In this document: positions 1 to 9,101 of the stretch, piece after piece
Numbering within the stretch: position 1 is the first letter of the stretch
Layout: the number at the start of each line of letters is the position of its first letter
Assembly (NCBI RefSeq): GCF_900142885.1
Contig: NZ_FRCL01000016.1
Location: forward strand, 1 to 64,000
Source: Flavobacterium xinjiangense
GTDB taxonomy: Bacteria > Bacteroidota > Bacteroidia > Flavobacteriales > Flavobacteriaceae
DNA length: 64,000 bases
Direction: 5' to 3'
The notes under the pieces: model-generated
Database searches by the model: none
What the model saw: only the letters and a program-made list of their open reading frames with translations
Told to the model about the DNA's origin: nothing
Made by a program: the position numbers and the translations under genes

Positions 1-57
1 TAACAGACAAACTCCCTACATAAATACATATAAATTTGCCTGTTAATTTTTAAATTT

Positions 58-1488
58 TCACTTGTTTTTTATCATAGAATGCGCTAACGATTGTGTTATA
101 TCAGCGTTATAGGGTTTTTCTAATGCTTCTATCGTTCTTTTCGCAGCAGCCAATCTTATTTGAGTATTTTTATCTACTAGTTTATTTGTTATCCACTGCT
201 CTAATTTGTGATGTAAAGGAATTAAAAGTGCTGCAATAAATACCATCATACACAATATTAGTATTGGTGAGTGATGTACAAATTCACCCAAGTATGGATG
301 CAGGAACAAATTGATAAATTCAAATACGATTAATAAAGATAGAATTCCTAAAAATCGGATAATCGACTCATTGACTAATATCGAATGACTCAATATCAGA
401 AATATTATGATGAAAAGAACTAACGTGGCAGCAATAGCAAAATACTGTAGATTATGCGACCTTTCTTCTTTAAGTTTGAGTTCATTTTCAGCGGTTTCAA
501 TTTTTTGTAAACGTTCTTCAAATACAAGATTCTGAATTTGGGATTCTTCCTTGTTGTTTTGAATAGTATCTTTGATAACTATGGCCAGCCTTAAATATTT
601 GAGGCAGCTGTCCGACTCTTTTAGCCGGTTATAATTATCAGATAGTATTATTGCAGCCTTTTGCGATTGATGCAGGAATTTATTTTCTCCCAGCGCAAGG
701 GCCTTTTTACCATATACAATGCTGGAATCTGTTTGATGCTCATTGAAATAAAGTTCTTCCAACGAAACATAATTAAAGCACAACCATCGAGGATTATTAT
801 ACTCTGTGGCACTCTTGACACCCATACGGTAATATTCCAAGGAGAGCGGAATATTATTCAACTTATATTGTAAATCTCCCAGACGATTATAGGTAATTGA
901 TATGCCTTCGCTTTTTGATTTAATATTTTGTTGATAAACCTTTTGCAGGAAATCTATGGCTAAATCGGTTCTGCCGGTCTCCAAATAACATATTCCTAAC
1001 GTAGATATAATATGATCGCATGGAATACTTTTATCGGCATCACAAATGTCTTTGGCAAGCAAAAGATTTGTAACAGCGCTTTTGTGAGCACCTTGTCTTC
1101 TGTAAATATTTCCTATTGTATTGTAAGCCATAACCTGGCCTCTTTTATTCTTCAGTTTTTGAGCTAATTTTAGTGCTTCTAAGGAAGCTTTCAATCCCCT
1201 TGAGTAATTGCCAACAACAAATAATGAGAAGGCTAAACTATTCAGACTACGCATTTCAGCTTCTTTATAATGATTTTTTTTGGAGATTATCAAAGCTTCT
1301 TCTGCAAAATGGACTGACTTTATCGGATTATGGTCGATATAGGCTGAAGAAATTTTCACCAACAGAGCTAACTTACCAGCATCTGAATTTGCTTCAGAAA
1401 GACTTCGTTCAAGATTTTTTATTTTTAGGGATTGTCCGGAAACTGTTCCCATGAAAATAAACAATAGTAGGCTTAAAATATTTCTCAT
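58..1488 (-). CDS. TPR-repeat protein with C-terminal membrane segments
   Basis: The 476-residue product starts with a signal peptide (about residues 1-19, ending near VSGQS). Residues 40-300 are a series of TPR-like helical pairs, for example around the segments A-x4-GNIYRRQG and YNRLGDLQYKL. A charged coiled coil covers about 310-345, and three hydrophobic helices lie between about 350 and 430, followed by a short cytoplasmic tail. The layout resembles the sensor part of Bacteroidetes TPR regulators that normally end in a histidine kinase or LuxR domain. No such output domain is present here, so the role is unknown. It may anchor protein complexes at the inner membrane. The start is the ATG just before the signal peptide. 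Confidence 0.75.
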   Translation of the reverse strand: MRNILSLLLFIFMGTVSGQSLKIKNLERSLSEANSDAGKLALLVKISSAYIDHNPIKSVHFAEEALIISKKNHYKEAEMRSLNSLAFSLFVVGNYSRGLKASLEALKLAQKLKNKRGQVMAYNTIGNIYRRQGAHKSAVTNLLLAKDICDADKSIPCDHIISTLGICYLETGRTDLAIDFLQKVYQQNIKSKSEGISITYNRLGDLQYKLNNIPLSLEYYRMGVKSATEYNNPRWLCFNYVSLEELYFNEHQTDSSIVYGKKALALGENKFLHQSQKAAIILSDNYNRLKESDSCLKYLRLAIVIKDTIQNNKEESQIQNLVFEERLQKIETAENELKLKEERSHNLQYFAIAATLVLFIIIFLILSHSILVNESIIRFLGILSLLIVFEFINLFLHPYLGEFVHHSPILILCMMVFIAALLIPLHHKLEQWITNKLVDKNTQIRLAAAKRTIEALEKPYNADITQSLAHSMIKNK

Positions 1489-1692
1489 AGGTACTAGATT
1501 TTACTTTTTATGACAACTTTTTTTACAAGTCGTTCCTTTTAGATTATCGATTTTGTCCTTTCTCTTACTGGTATAGAGACCATTTTTTGGTTTGCTTTGT
1601 CTGATAAACGTCGGATTTTATTGATTTTCAAATATAATAAATTCTTGTGTTTCATTTGATTTTTGCAGTATTTTCGTAAAAAAATTAAACAC

Positions 1693-1719
1693 AAAAAAAG
1701 CCCCAATCACGGGACTTTT
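1693..1719 (-). terminator. Rho-independent terminator of the hydrolase run
   Basis: An inverted repeat (AAAAGCCCC and GGGACTTTT with one mismatch) is followed on the minus strand by a run of T. It lies 12 bases after the stop of the dienelactone hydrolase gene at 1731. Confidence 0.65.
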
Positions 1720-1730
1720 AATAAATTAAA

Positions 1731-2624
1731 TTATTTCTTCTTCAATTTCTCCTTAAAAAAATCAATCGTTCTTGTCCACGATAAAGTGGCGGCTTTTTCA
1801 TCGTATCTGGGCGTGGTATTGTTATGAAAACCATGATTCACTCCGGGATAGAAATAAGCTATATGTTCTACTTTGTTCTTTTTAAGGATGGCTTCAAATG
1901 CAGGCCAGCCTTCATTTACTTTGGTATCTAAACCGGCGTAATGCGCAATGATGGGCGTTTTTATTTTTTCGGCTTCAGTTGCAGTGGGTTGTCCCCCGTA
2001 ATACGGAACTGCGGCGCATAATTTTGGGATTTTTACCACCATCATATTGGCAATCCAACCTCCAAAACAAAATCCCACCACACCAATATGTCCATTACAA
2101 TCTTTGTGTGATTTTAGGTATTCGTAGGCTGCAATGAAGTCTTCGAGCATTTCTTCACGGGTACGCTTTTTTTGTAATTCTCTTCCCGCATCATCATTTC
2201 CGGGATAACCGCCCAGTGGCGACAAAGCATCGGGTGCCAAAGTGATGAATCCTTCCACGGCGGCTCTTCGGCCTACATCTTCAATATAAGGATTCAGTCC
2301 GCGGTTTTCATGTACTACGATGATTCCAGGTAGTTTCTTTTTGGTTCCCGTAGGCTGGGATAAAAGTCCTTTGATTTTTCCTCCGCCTTTGGGAGAATCG
2401 TAAGTGATGTATTCTGATTTCAGCCTTGGATCACCGGGTTTTATCAAGATAGAATCAATATAATTGGGTGTCATAAAACTTAGAAGCGATGGCAAGGTTA
2501 GGCTTCCTACCGCAAAAATGGATAGTTTTTCAATGAATTGCCTTCTTTCAATTTTATTGTGGGCATAGTCATCGTATAAGTCAAATACTTCTTGACTGAT
2601 GTCTTCTTTGGTTAGTTTTTTCAT
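1731..2624 (-). CDS. Dienelactone hydrolase family protein
   Basis: This 297-residue alpha/beta hydrolase has the Cys-nucleophile elbow GFCFGG (Cys186), an aspartate in GLD (Asp233) and a histidine in NHGFH (His264), the triad expected for carboxymethylenebutenolidase-like enzymes. The N-terminus carries ERRQF followed by a hydrophobic stretch (about residues 26-50), so it is probably exported by a Tat-like or Sec signal that sits unusually far from the start. The substrate cannot be read from sequence. It is the last gene of a minus-strand run with a VOC protein, a second hydrolase and a phosphoribosyltransferase. Confidence 0.85.
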   Translation of the reverse strand: MKKLTKEDISQEVFDLYDDYAHNKIERRQFIEKLSIFAVGSLTLPSLLSFMTPNYIDSILIKPGDPRLKSEYITYDSPKGGGKIKGLLSQPTGTKKKLPGIIVVHENRGLNPYIEDVGRRAAVEGFITLAPDALSPLGGYPGNDDAGRELQKKRTREEMLEDFIAAYEYLKSHKDCNGHIGVVGFCFGGWIANMMVVKIPKLCAAVPYYGGQPTATEAEKIKTPIIAHYAGLDTKVNEGWPAFEAILKKNKVEHIAYFYPGVNHGFHNNTTPRYDEKAATLSWTRTIDFFKEKLKKK

Positions 2625-2715
2625 GTTTTTTATTTCAGATAACTAAGATAGGAATAAAAGCGATTACAGCTCAATCACAGGACTTTATTAGTAGTGTACT
2701 AAAATTTTATTTTCC

Positions 2716-3144
2716 TTAATTGTGTTCAAAACTTACCATCCAATTCACGCCAAATTTATCGGTAAGCATACCGAAATAAGCATCCCAAAAAGTATCTCCC
2801 ATCGGCATAACTAAATCTCCACCAGCTGAAAGTGAATTATACAGCCGGTCAGCTTCTTCTTTACTTTCGGTATTTATGGAAAGCGAAAAATTATTCCCGA
2901 AAACAGTATTACGTCCAAAATATTCAATATGGTCATTGCCCATCAAGCTGGTCTCTTTACTTATAGGTAGAGAAATATGCATTATTTTTTCGGCATCTTC
3001 AACAGGAATTTTGGTGCTATCATACGTAGGCATGTCTTTATATTTTCCAAAATAGGAATACTCGCCGCCAAATACAGATTTGTAAAAATCAAAAGCTTCT
3101 TTACAATTGCCATTAAAAACTAAATCTAAATTTACTGTTGCCAT
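2716..3144 (-). CDS. VOC family protein, PhnB-like
   Basis: The 142-residue protein shows the glyoxalase/bleomycin-resistance fold pattern of the PhnB/3-demethylubiquinone methyltransferase-like group: an N-terminal NGNCKEAFDFYKSVFGG segment, a central MGNDH, and a C-terminal DTFWDAYFGMLTDKFGVNW stretch. Family members are mostly uncharacterised small cytoplasmic proteins. It sits between two hydrolases in the same direction. A TAnnTTTG-type box lies just upstream, so it may also start its own transcript. Confidence 0.85.
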   Translation of the reverse strand: MATVNLDLVFNGNCKEAFDFYKSVFGGEYSYFGKYKDMPTYDSTKIPVEDAEKIMHISLPISKETSLMGNDHIEYFGRNTVFGNNFSLSINTESKEEADRLYNSLSAGGDLVMPMGDTFWDAYFGMLTDKFGVNWMVSFEHN

Positions 3145-3172
3145 TGTTCTCTATTTTTTAATATATTTTTTC

Positions 3173-3180
3173 CAAATTTA
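3173..3180 (-). promoter_or_regulatory. -7 box upstream of the VOC gene
   Basis: On the minus strand this reads TAAATTTG, a match to the Bacteroidetes TAnnTTTG box, 29 bases before the ATG at 3144. No clear -33 TTG was assigned, so support is moderate. Confidence 0.4.
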
Positions 3181-3189
3181 GAATCGCTA

Positions 3190-3834
3190 TCAATCGTCTT
3201 TTTTTGTCAAATATCTTTTGTACCATGCTATCGCCAAATCGGCAACTTCTAACAACTTCCCGGGTTCTTCAAAAAGATGCGTGGCTCCCGGAATAATTTT
3301 CATTTCTTTTACTGATTGTAACTCGTCAAAGGCCATTTTATTCATTCCGATTACAGGAACATCGAGTCCGCCAACTATTAACAGAGTAGGGGCAGTCACC
3401 ATAGATAATTCTGTTATTGCCATATCAGGACGGCCACCACGGGAAACTACCGCTTTTGCAGTTTTTCCAAAATAGGCTGCTGCTCTTAATGCAGATGCCG
3501 CTCCTGTGCTTGCCCCGAAGAAGCCTACAGGTAAATCTTTTACGTTTTTGTTTTCCACAAGCCAATCAGTTGTTTCTATCAATCGACTGGTCAGTAAATC
3601 AATATTAAAGCGGTTTTCATAATTTTGATCTTCTTTTTCGGTAAGCAGATCAAACAAAAATGTAGCAATATTATGTTTCTGAATCAGTTCTGCCACCATT
3701 CTGTTTCTGGAACTGAACCTGCTGCTGCCGCTTCCATGGGAAAAAATAACAATTCCGATGGGGTTTTCAGGAATGACTAAATCCCCTTTAAGGATTACAG
3801 AAGATAGAGGGATATCGATCTCTAATTTTTTCAT
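3190..3834 (-). CDS. Dienelactone hydrolase-like alpha/beta hydrolase
   Basis: The 214-residue protein has an oxyanion region FSHGSGSS, a serine nucleophile in GASTGA (Ser109), Asp158 in GGLD and His186 in GATHLF. These features fit the small hydrolases often found next to, or fused to, phosphoribosyltransferase domains in bacteria. Here the phosphoribosyltransferase is a separate gene 42 bases upstream, so the two probably act together. The substrate is unknown. No signal peptide is visible. Confidence 0.85.
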   Translation of the reverse strand: MKKLEIDIPLSSVILKGDLVIPENPIGIVIFSHGSGSSRFSSRNRMVAELIQKHNIATFLFDLLTEKEDQNYENRFNIDLLTSRLIETTDWLVENKNVKDLPVGFFGASTGAASALRAAAYFGKTAKAVVSRGGRPDMAITELSMVTAPTLLIVGGLDVPVIGMNKMAFDELQSVKEMKIIPGATHLFEEPGKLLEVADLAIAWYKRYLTKKDD

Positions 3835-3876
3835 AATCGATTGTATTTAATTGGAACAATAATAGATTTAAAAATG

Positions 3877-4512
3877 CTATTCAATGGGGCTTTCAACGCT
3901 CAACAACTTAATCACTTCGTCGTCTGCGACCTGATTGAAGTCTTCGTAAAATCCACCAACTCCTCTAAAATTTTTGGACGCAATTAGGTAAACAAACTCG
4001 TCGGTATTTTTTTCAAATACGGGCACCGTATCATAGGGTATCACGGGGACTGCAACAATAATTTTTGCGGAATTTCTTTTTCGGAGCATATTTATACTAA
4101 CCAATGCCGTGTTACCAGTTGCTATGCCGTCATCTACCACAATTACATTTTTGCCTTTTATATCAAGAGGGGTACGATTACCCATATAGATTTCATATTT
4201 TTCTCGCATCAATTTTCGGAGTCTCACAATTTCTGTTTCTATATATTCTTGGGGAACATCAGGATGCTCATCAATAATCATAGAATCCATGGAGACGGCA
4301 CCAATAGCAAATTCTTTATTATAAGGATGTCCAATTTTTTTGGACAGTACAATATCCAATGGAAGTTGCAAACTTTTGGCAATTACAGCTGCTACAGGTA
4401 CTCCGCCTCTTGGAACTGCAAGAACAATGGTGTTGCTATTTTTATATTTTTTTAATTTTTCTGAAAGTAATAAACCTGCCTCAATTCTATCTTTTAGCAT
4501 CTCGTTATACAT
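3877..4512 (-). CDS. Phosphoribosyltransferase family protein
   Basis: The 211-residue protein contains the PRPP-binding motif VIVVDDGIATGNTA (about residues 123-136) and an N-terminal VPRGGVPVA segment that is typical of the stand-alone PRTase family of this type. It is likely cytoplasmic. The base acceptor is unknown. It leads the minus-strand run of hydrolase, VOC protein and dienelactone hydrolase. Fusions of this PRTase to a dienelactone-hydrolase domain are common in other bacteria, which supports a functional link with the next gene. Confidence 0.85.
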   Translation of the reverse strand: MYNEMLKDRIEAGLLLSEKLKKYKNSNTIVLAVPRGGVPVAAVIAKSLQLPLDIVLSKKIGHPYNKEFAIGAVSMDSMIIDEHPDVPQEYIETEIVRLRKLMREKYEIYMGNRTPLDIKGKNVIVVDDGIATGNTALVSINMLRKRNSAKIIVAVPVIPYDTVPVFEKNTDEFVYLIASKNFRGVGGFYEDFNQVADDEVIKLLSVESPIE

Positions 4513-4777
4513 AACCTTTTGTTTTAAATAAATTAAAAAAAATACACATAAAGGTACTGATTTTCAGTTATTTTGAGTGTTTTTTATGTTTGATTTTCTC
4601 ATATTTACAATTGAAATTAAGCCGTGAAAGGTCTTCGATTATTTTCAGTTTTATTTGCCAATAAAAAAATGGAGTAACGGGTATATTTAGAATTTAATTT
4701 AAGCAGAAAAAGCATCTTTTTTTTGAACGGGATTTTACCTAAATTTACTATCAAATAATTATTAAAAAGATCTTCCC

Positions 4778-5728
4778 TTGAATACAATAAATGCCAAAGC
4801 AAAAGCCGACAAGAATACTGGTTTTGGAACTAACGCCAATAGTTATGGCGGCCGTTTCGTTAATAAAAATGGTACGGCTAATGTAGAGAAGCAGGGAATG
4901 CATTTTTTGCATCGTATCAGTTGGTATCACACCATGATTGATATGTCAGGGTGGAAATTTATACTGATCATTCTCTCGTTTTACGTGGCGATCAATTTTG
5001 TATTTGCCTCTGTTTATTACGGAATTGGAATCGAACATCTGAATGGGATTTCAACTACAGATAGTGAATGGGTCAAATTTGGACAGGCTTATTTTTTCAG
5101 TGCGCAAACCTTTACCACAGTGGGTTACGGACATATTAGTCCCTCTGGGTTTTTAACCAGTGCACTTTCTGCAGCCGAAGCACTAATAGGGTTATTGAGT
5201 TTTGCCATTGCTACGGGTTTATTTTTTGGTCGATTTAGTAAGCCTACCGCTTTTTTGAAGTTTTCTCATAACGCTGTAATTGCGCCATATGGAGAAATTA
5301 CCGGTTTGATGATTAGAACCACACCATTTAAAAATACAAATTTTACGGATGCTGAAGCCAAAATGACTCTTGGGATGAGCGTGGAGGAAAATGGGAAAAG
5401 AACCAATAAATTTTTTGCTTTGGAATTAGAATTGGACAAGATAAATGCATTGACTTTAAGTTGGACCTTAGTGCATCCAATTACAGAAGACAGTCCGCTT
5501 TATAATTTCACCGCAGCCGATTTTAAAAATACTAGTGGTGAGATACTCGTCTTTATAAAAACCTTTGACGATATGTTTAGTAATACTGTTGCCGCTCGTA
5601 CCTCGTATACTTTTGACGAGGTTGTTTACGGTGCCAAATTTGAACCGATGTACACTAGAAGTGCTGATAATTCACGAACAATTCTTAATTTGGATAAGTT
5701 AAATGTTTACAACAACGTTGATTTATAG
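4778..5728 (+). CDS. Inward-rectifier-type potassium channel (KirBac-like)
   Basis: The 316-residue protein has two membrane helices (about residues 59-83 and 127-150) flanking a pore loop with the selectivity filter TVGYG (114-118), followed by an immunoglobulin-like cytoplasmic domain typical of Kir channels. It should pass K+ across the inner membrane. The start is inferred to be TTG at 4778: no in-frame ATG occurs before residue 41, and AAAAAGA lies eight bases upstream. A TAAATTTA box at 4740 fits a -7 element. It precedes the light-regulator gene on the same strand, but an 80-base gap separates them. Confidence 0.88.
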   Translation: MNTINAKAKADKNTGFGTNANSYGGRFVNKNGTANVEKQGMHFLHRISWYHTMIDMSGWKFILIILSFYVAINFVFASVYYGIGIEHLNGISTTDSEWVKFGQAYFFSAQTFTTVGYGHISPSGFLTSALSAAEALIGLLSFAIATGLFFGRFSKPTAFLKFSHNAVIAPYGEITGLMIRTTPFKNTNFTDAEAKMTLGMSVEENGKRTNKFFALELELDKINALTLSWTLVHPITEDSPLYNFTAADFKNTSGEILVFIKTFDDMFSNTVAARTSYTFDEVVYGAKFEPMYTRSADNSRTILNLDKLNVYNNVDL

Positions 5729-5784
5729 TATTACGCATAGTTTTTATTTATTTTGAGCAGAATGTTAAATTATTATTTTACATT

Positions 5785-5806
5785 TGTTTATTAAATTTTG
5801 ATAAAC
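5785..5806 (+). promoter_or_regulatory. Inverted repeat at the carH start, candidate operator
   Basis: TGTTTA at 5785-5790 and the pair GTTTAT (5786-5791) / ATAAAC (5801-5806) form an inverted repeat with a 9-base spacer, ending two bases before the ATG of the regulator. The spacer holds AAATTTTG, one mismatch from TAnnTTTG. The same TTTGTTTA word flanks the crtI promoter, which suggests autoregulation. This is inference only. Confidence 0.4.
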
Positions 5807-5807
5807 G

Positions 5808-6704
5808 ATGAACAATGTTAAAAATGTATTCAGTATTAAAGATCTTGAAAACCTGTCAGGGATAAAAGCGCATACGATACGAATTTGGGAAAAAAGATAT
5901 GATATACTCCAACCCATGCGTACGGATACTAACATTAGGTTGTACGATTTGGCCAGTTTGCAAAAGCTGCTAAATATTACTTTGTTACATGATTATGGAT
6001 ACAAGATATCAAAAATTGCCACCTATCCACAAGACAAAATACCTTCCCTAGTTCGAGAAATAATTTCTAGTAAAACGGCAAAAAGTCATGCTATCAGTGC
6101 TTTTAAGATGGCAATGATGAACTTTGACCAAGAATTATTTTTCAACACCTACAATTGGTTAATTGCAGATAAATCATTCAAAGAAGTGTTTCACGAAGTC
6201 TTCATCCCTTTGATGAATGAACTTGGTTTGCTTTGGCAATCGGATACAATAACGCCTGCTCACGAACATTTTATCAGCTATCTAATCAAGCAAAAACTAT
6301 TGGTGAATACTGAGAAACTGCAAGTTTTAAAGCAAACGAAATTGGATAAAGTTTTTGTTCTTTCCCTTCCAATGAATGAAATACATGAGTTGGGATTAAT
6401 GTATTTGCATTATGAAATTTTATTGCATGGCTACAAAGCGATTTACCTGGGTGAAAGTATGCCTATTGAGAATTTAAAAGATTTAAAAAAGCATTTTAAT
6501 TCCATTGTTTTCATTTCTTATTTTACCGTTCAGCCAGAGAGAGATTCTGTAAATGAATATGTGGCTAAAATGACAGATGAATTGATAGATGATACCACTG
6601 AGTTATGGCTAACAGGTCGATTGGTTGAGTTTATAAAAAAGGAAGGACTTTCGGATAAAATATCTATTTTTGATTCGATTTCAGAATTAGTAGCTAAAAT
6701 TTAA
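5808..6704 (+). CDS. carH: CarH/LitR-type MerR regulator with B12-binding photosensor
   Basis: The 298-residue protein starts with a MerR winged-helix domain (residues 8-75, with IRIWEKRY), then a four-helix cobalamin-capping domain and a Rossmann B12-binding domain. Trp143-x9-Glu153-His154 matches the W-x9-EH motif of the light-sensing capping domain, and Glu191-x-His193-x-x-Gly matches the lower-ligand motif of CarH. In characterised homologues dark adenosylcobalamin-bound tetramers repress carotenoid genes and light releases the DNA. The gene lies 38 bases before crtI on the same strand, the classic arrangement. The B12 motifs are intact, so it is likely a true photoreceptor and not a B12-free relative. 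The symbol is by analogy. Confidence 0.9.
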   Translation: MNNVKNVFSIKDLENLSGIKAHTIRIWEKRYDILQPMRTDTNIRLYDLASLQKLLNITLLHDYGYKISKIATYPQDKIPSLVREIISSKTAKSHAISAFKMAMMNFDQELFFNTYNWLIADKSFKEVFHEVFIPLMNELGLLWQSDTITPAHEHFISYLIKQKLLVNTEKLQVLKQTKLDKVFVLSLPMNEIHELGLMYLHYEILLHGYKAIYLGESMPIENLKDLKKHFNSIVFISYFTVQPERDSVNEYVAKMTDELIDDTTELWLTGRLVEFIKKEGLSDKISIFDSISELVAKI

Positions 6705-6743
6705 TTGTTTTTGTTTAAACATTTCGTATATTTGCTAAACAAA
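6705..6743 (+). promoter_or_regulatory. crtI promoter with embedded palindromes
   Basis: TTG at 6705-6707, 19 bases, then TATATTTG at 6727-6734 is a full Bacteroidetes-type promoter. The expected start site lies only a few bases before the crtI ATG at 6743, so the mRNA would be nearly leaderless. TTTGTTTA (6710-6717) and TAAACAAA (6736-6743) form a perfect 8-base inverted repeat around the -7 box, and TGTTTAAACA (6712-6721) is a perfect 10-base palindrome. This is a good place for a CarH operator. Confidence 0.7.
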
Positions 6744-8212
6744 TGAAAAATAAAATTACAATTATAGGTTCCGGATTTTCAGCTTTGGCTGCTTCTTGTT
6801 ATTTGGCAAAAAGCGGGCATCAGGTTGAAGTTTTTGAAAAAAATGCGTCAGTAGGCGGTAGAGCAAGACAATTAAAGAAAGACGGTTTTACTTTTGATAT
6901 GGGACCAAGCTGGTATTGGATGCCGGATGTCTTTGATCGTTTTTTTGCCGATTTTGGAAAGAAAACAAGCGATTATTATGAGCTCATAAAGTTATCACCG
7001 GCATATCGAGTGTATTACGGAATCGATGATTTTATTACCATTGCAGATAATTTAACAGATATCATATTCGCTTTTGAAGAAATTGAAAAAGGAAGCGGGA
7101 AGATTTTGAGTGAATTTATTGCTGAAGCCAAAAGCAATTATGATATCGCAATTAAAGATTTAGTGTACCGGCCAGGGATTTCACCTTTGGAATTGGTGAC
7201 TGTGGAAACCGCTAAAAAAGTGGGGCAGTTTTTTAGTAACATCAGCAAAGACGTTCGTAAGAAATTTAAAAACGAACGATTAATTCAAATTCTCGAATTC
7301 CCTGTGCTGTTCCTTGGAGCAAAACCATCAGATACGCCATCGTTCTATAGTTTTATGAATTATGCTGATTTTGGTCTTGGAACTTGGCATCCTAAAACAG
7401 GAATGTTCGATGTCATTCGTGCAATGGAAAGTTTAGCGCGTGAGTTAGGAGTGACTTTTCATACCAACGCAAATATCGAAAAAATAATTGTTGATAATAA
7501 AACGGCCAAAGCGATAATTGTAAATGGTGAAACGATTGAATCAGATTTGATTTTAAGCGGTGCGGATTATCATCACACGGAAACATTATTAGATCAGGAA
7601 CATCGTGCATATTCAGAGAAATATTGGGATAGCAGAGTTTTTGCTCCGTCATCTTTATTGTTCTATGTGGGTTTCAATAAAAAAATAGAAAATATATCAC
7701 ATCATGCCTTGTTTTTTGATGTTGATTTTTATCAGCATGCAAAGGATATTTACGATGAGCCACAGTGGCCTAAAGATCCCTTGTTTTATGCCAATTTTCC
7801 ATCTTTGACGGATAAAACGGCCGCGCCGGAAGGAATGGAATCGGGTTTTTTCCTAGTTCCGTTGGCACCTGGAATCAATGATACTGAGGAGCTAAGGGAA
7901 GAGTATTTTGACAAAATAATAAACCGTTTTGAAGCTTTAACACAGCAAAGCGTTAAAAATAATATTATCTTTAAGCAGTCGTTCTGTAAAAATGATTTTG
8001 TTTCAGAATACAATTCATATAAAGGGAATGCTTATGGAATGGCAAATACGTTATTACAAACCGCCTTTTTGAGACCAAAACTTAAAAGTAAAAAAGTAAA
8101 GAATTTATATTTCACCGGTCAGTTGACCGTTCCTGGACCTGGAGTTCCGCCAGCTCTAATCTCAGGAAAATTAGTATCAGAATTAATTAATAAGCAATTT
8201 TCAGATCAATAA
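6743..8212 (+). CDS. crtI: Phytoene desaturase CrtI
   Basis: The 489-residue FAD enzyme has an N-terminal dinucleotide fold (IIGSGFSALAASCYLAKSG, then VGGRARQ) and the C-terminal CrtI signature NLYFTGQLTVPGPGVPPAL near residue 460. It desaturates phytoene to lycopene at the membrane in the carotenoid pathway. It follows the CarH-type regulator directly and is followed by crtB after two bases, so crtI-crtB-crtZ probably form one light-induced transcript. The length is normal for the family. Confidence 0.95.
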   Translation: MKNKITIIGSGFSALAASCYLAKSGHQVEVFEKNASVGGRARQLKKDGFTFDMGPSWYWMPDVFDRFFADFGKKTSDYYELIKLSPAYRVYYGIDDFITIADNLTDIIFAFEEIEKGSGKILSEFIAEAKSNYDIAIKDLVYRPGISPLELVTVETAKKVGQFFSNISKDVRKKFKNERLIQILEFPVLFLGAKPSDTPSFYSFMNYADFGLGTWHPKTGMFDVIRAMESLARELGVTFHTNANIEKIIVDNKTAKAIIVNGETIESDLILSGADYHHTETLLDQEHRAYSEKYWDSRVFAPSSLLFYVGFNKKIENISHHALFFDVDFYQHAKDIYDEPQWPKDPLFYANFPSLTDKTAAPEGMESGFFLVPLAPGINDTEELREEYFDKIINRFEALTQQSVKNNIIFKQSFCKNDFVSEYNSYKGNAYGMANTLLQTAFLRPKLKSKKVKNLYFTGQLTVPGPGVPPALISGKLVSELINKQFSDQ

Positions 8213-8214
8213 AT

Positions 8215-9054
8215 ATGAAAAAAATATTTGATGATGTATCTTTCAAATGCAGCAAGTTAGTTACAAAAAACTACAGTACTTCATTTTCATTGGCAGTATA
8301 TATGCTGTCGCCAAGTATTAGGGATGCTATTTACAGTGTCTACGGCTTCGTGCGTTTTGCTGATGAAATAGTAGATTCATTTCATGGATACGACAAAGAA
8401 GATTTGATCAATGATTTCGAAAAGGAGTACTACAAAGGTATTGACAGAGGTATAAGTTTAAACCCAGTTTTGAATTCTTTCCAGCAAACGGTAAAAAAAT
8501 ATAATATTTCTGATGAATTGATTCAGGCTTTTCTCAAGAGTATGAAATTAGATTTGATTAAATCAGATTACAATAGCAAAGCGGAGTATGACGATTATAT
8601 TTATGGATCAGCTGATGTGGTGGGTTTAATGTGTCTCAAGGTTTTTGTCGATGGAAATGATGAAAAATACAATTTGTTAAAAGGAGAAGCCATGCGTTTA
8701 GGTTCAGCCTTTCAGAAAGTTAATTTTTTGCGAGATCTTAAGGATGATAATTTAATCTTAAACAGGAATTATTTCCCAGGAGTAGATTTAAACTCATTTG
8801 ATGAGAATGCAAAAAGGACTATAATAAACGAAATAGAAGAAGATTTCAGAGTTGCTTATCAAGGAATTTTGAAATTACCGATTGAAGCTAAATTTGGAGT
8901 TTACACCGCATTTGTCTATTATAAAAAGCTCTTGAAAAAACTCGAAAACACGCCTTGTCATGAAATAGGGAATGCAAGAATTCGGGTTTCTAATTATACC
9001 AAAGCCGGATTACTGGCACAATCTTTCGTAACTTACAAGTTACGATTAGTATAA
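8215..9054 (+). CDS. crtB: Phytoene synthase CrtB
   Basis: The 279-residue squalene/phytoene synthase joins two geranylgeranyl diphosphates to phytoene. The first acidic motif is ADEIVDSF (about residues 48-55). The second is RDLKDDNL (about 174-181), followed by NRNYFP. It starts two bases after crtI, so translation is probably coupled. Confidence 0.95.
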   Translation: MKKIFDDVSFKCSKLVTKNYSTSFSLAVYMLSPSIRDAIYSVYGFVRFADEIVDSFHGYDKEDLINDFEKEYYKGIDRGISLNPVLNSFQQTVKKYNISDELIQAFLKSMKLDLIKSDYNSKAEYDDYIYGSADVVGLMCLKVFVDGNDEKYNLLKGEAMRLGSAFQKVNFLRDLKDDNLILNRNYFPGVDLNSFDENAKRTIINEIEEDFRVAYQGILKLPIEAKFGVYTAFVYYKKLLKKLENTPCHEIGNARIRVSNYTKAGLLAQSFVTYKLRLV

Positions 9055-9101
9055 AAAACAGCGCATATTTTTAAAATGTATATTCTAAATAAATAAAAAT
9101 A

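Noticed and set aside
4617..4802. 61-codon minus-strand frame before the K+ channel gene
   Set aside because: It lies over the channel promoter region and has no motif or ribosome site.
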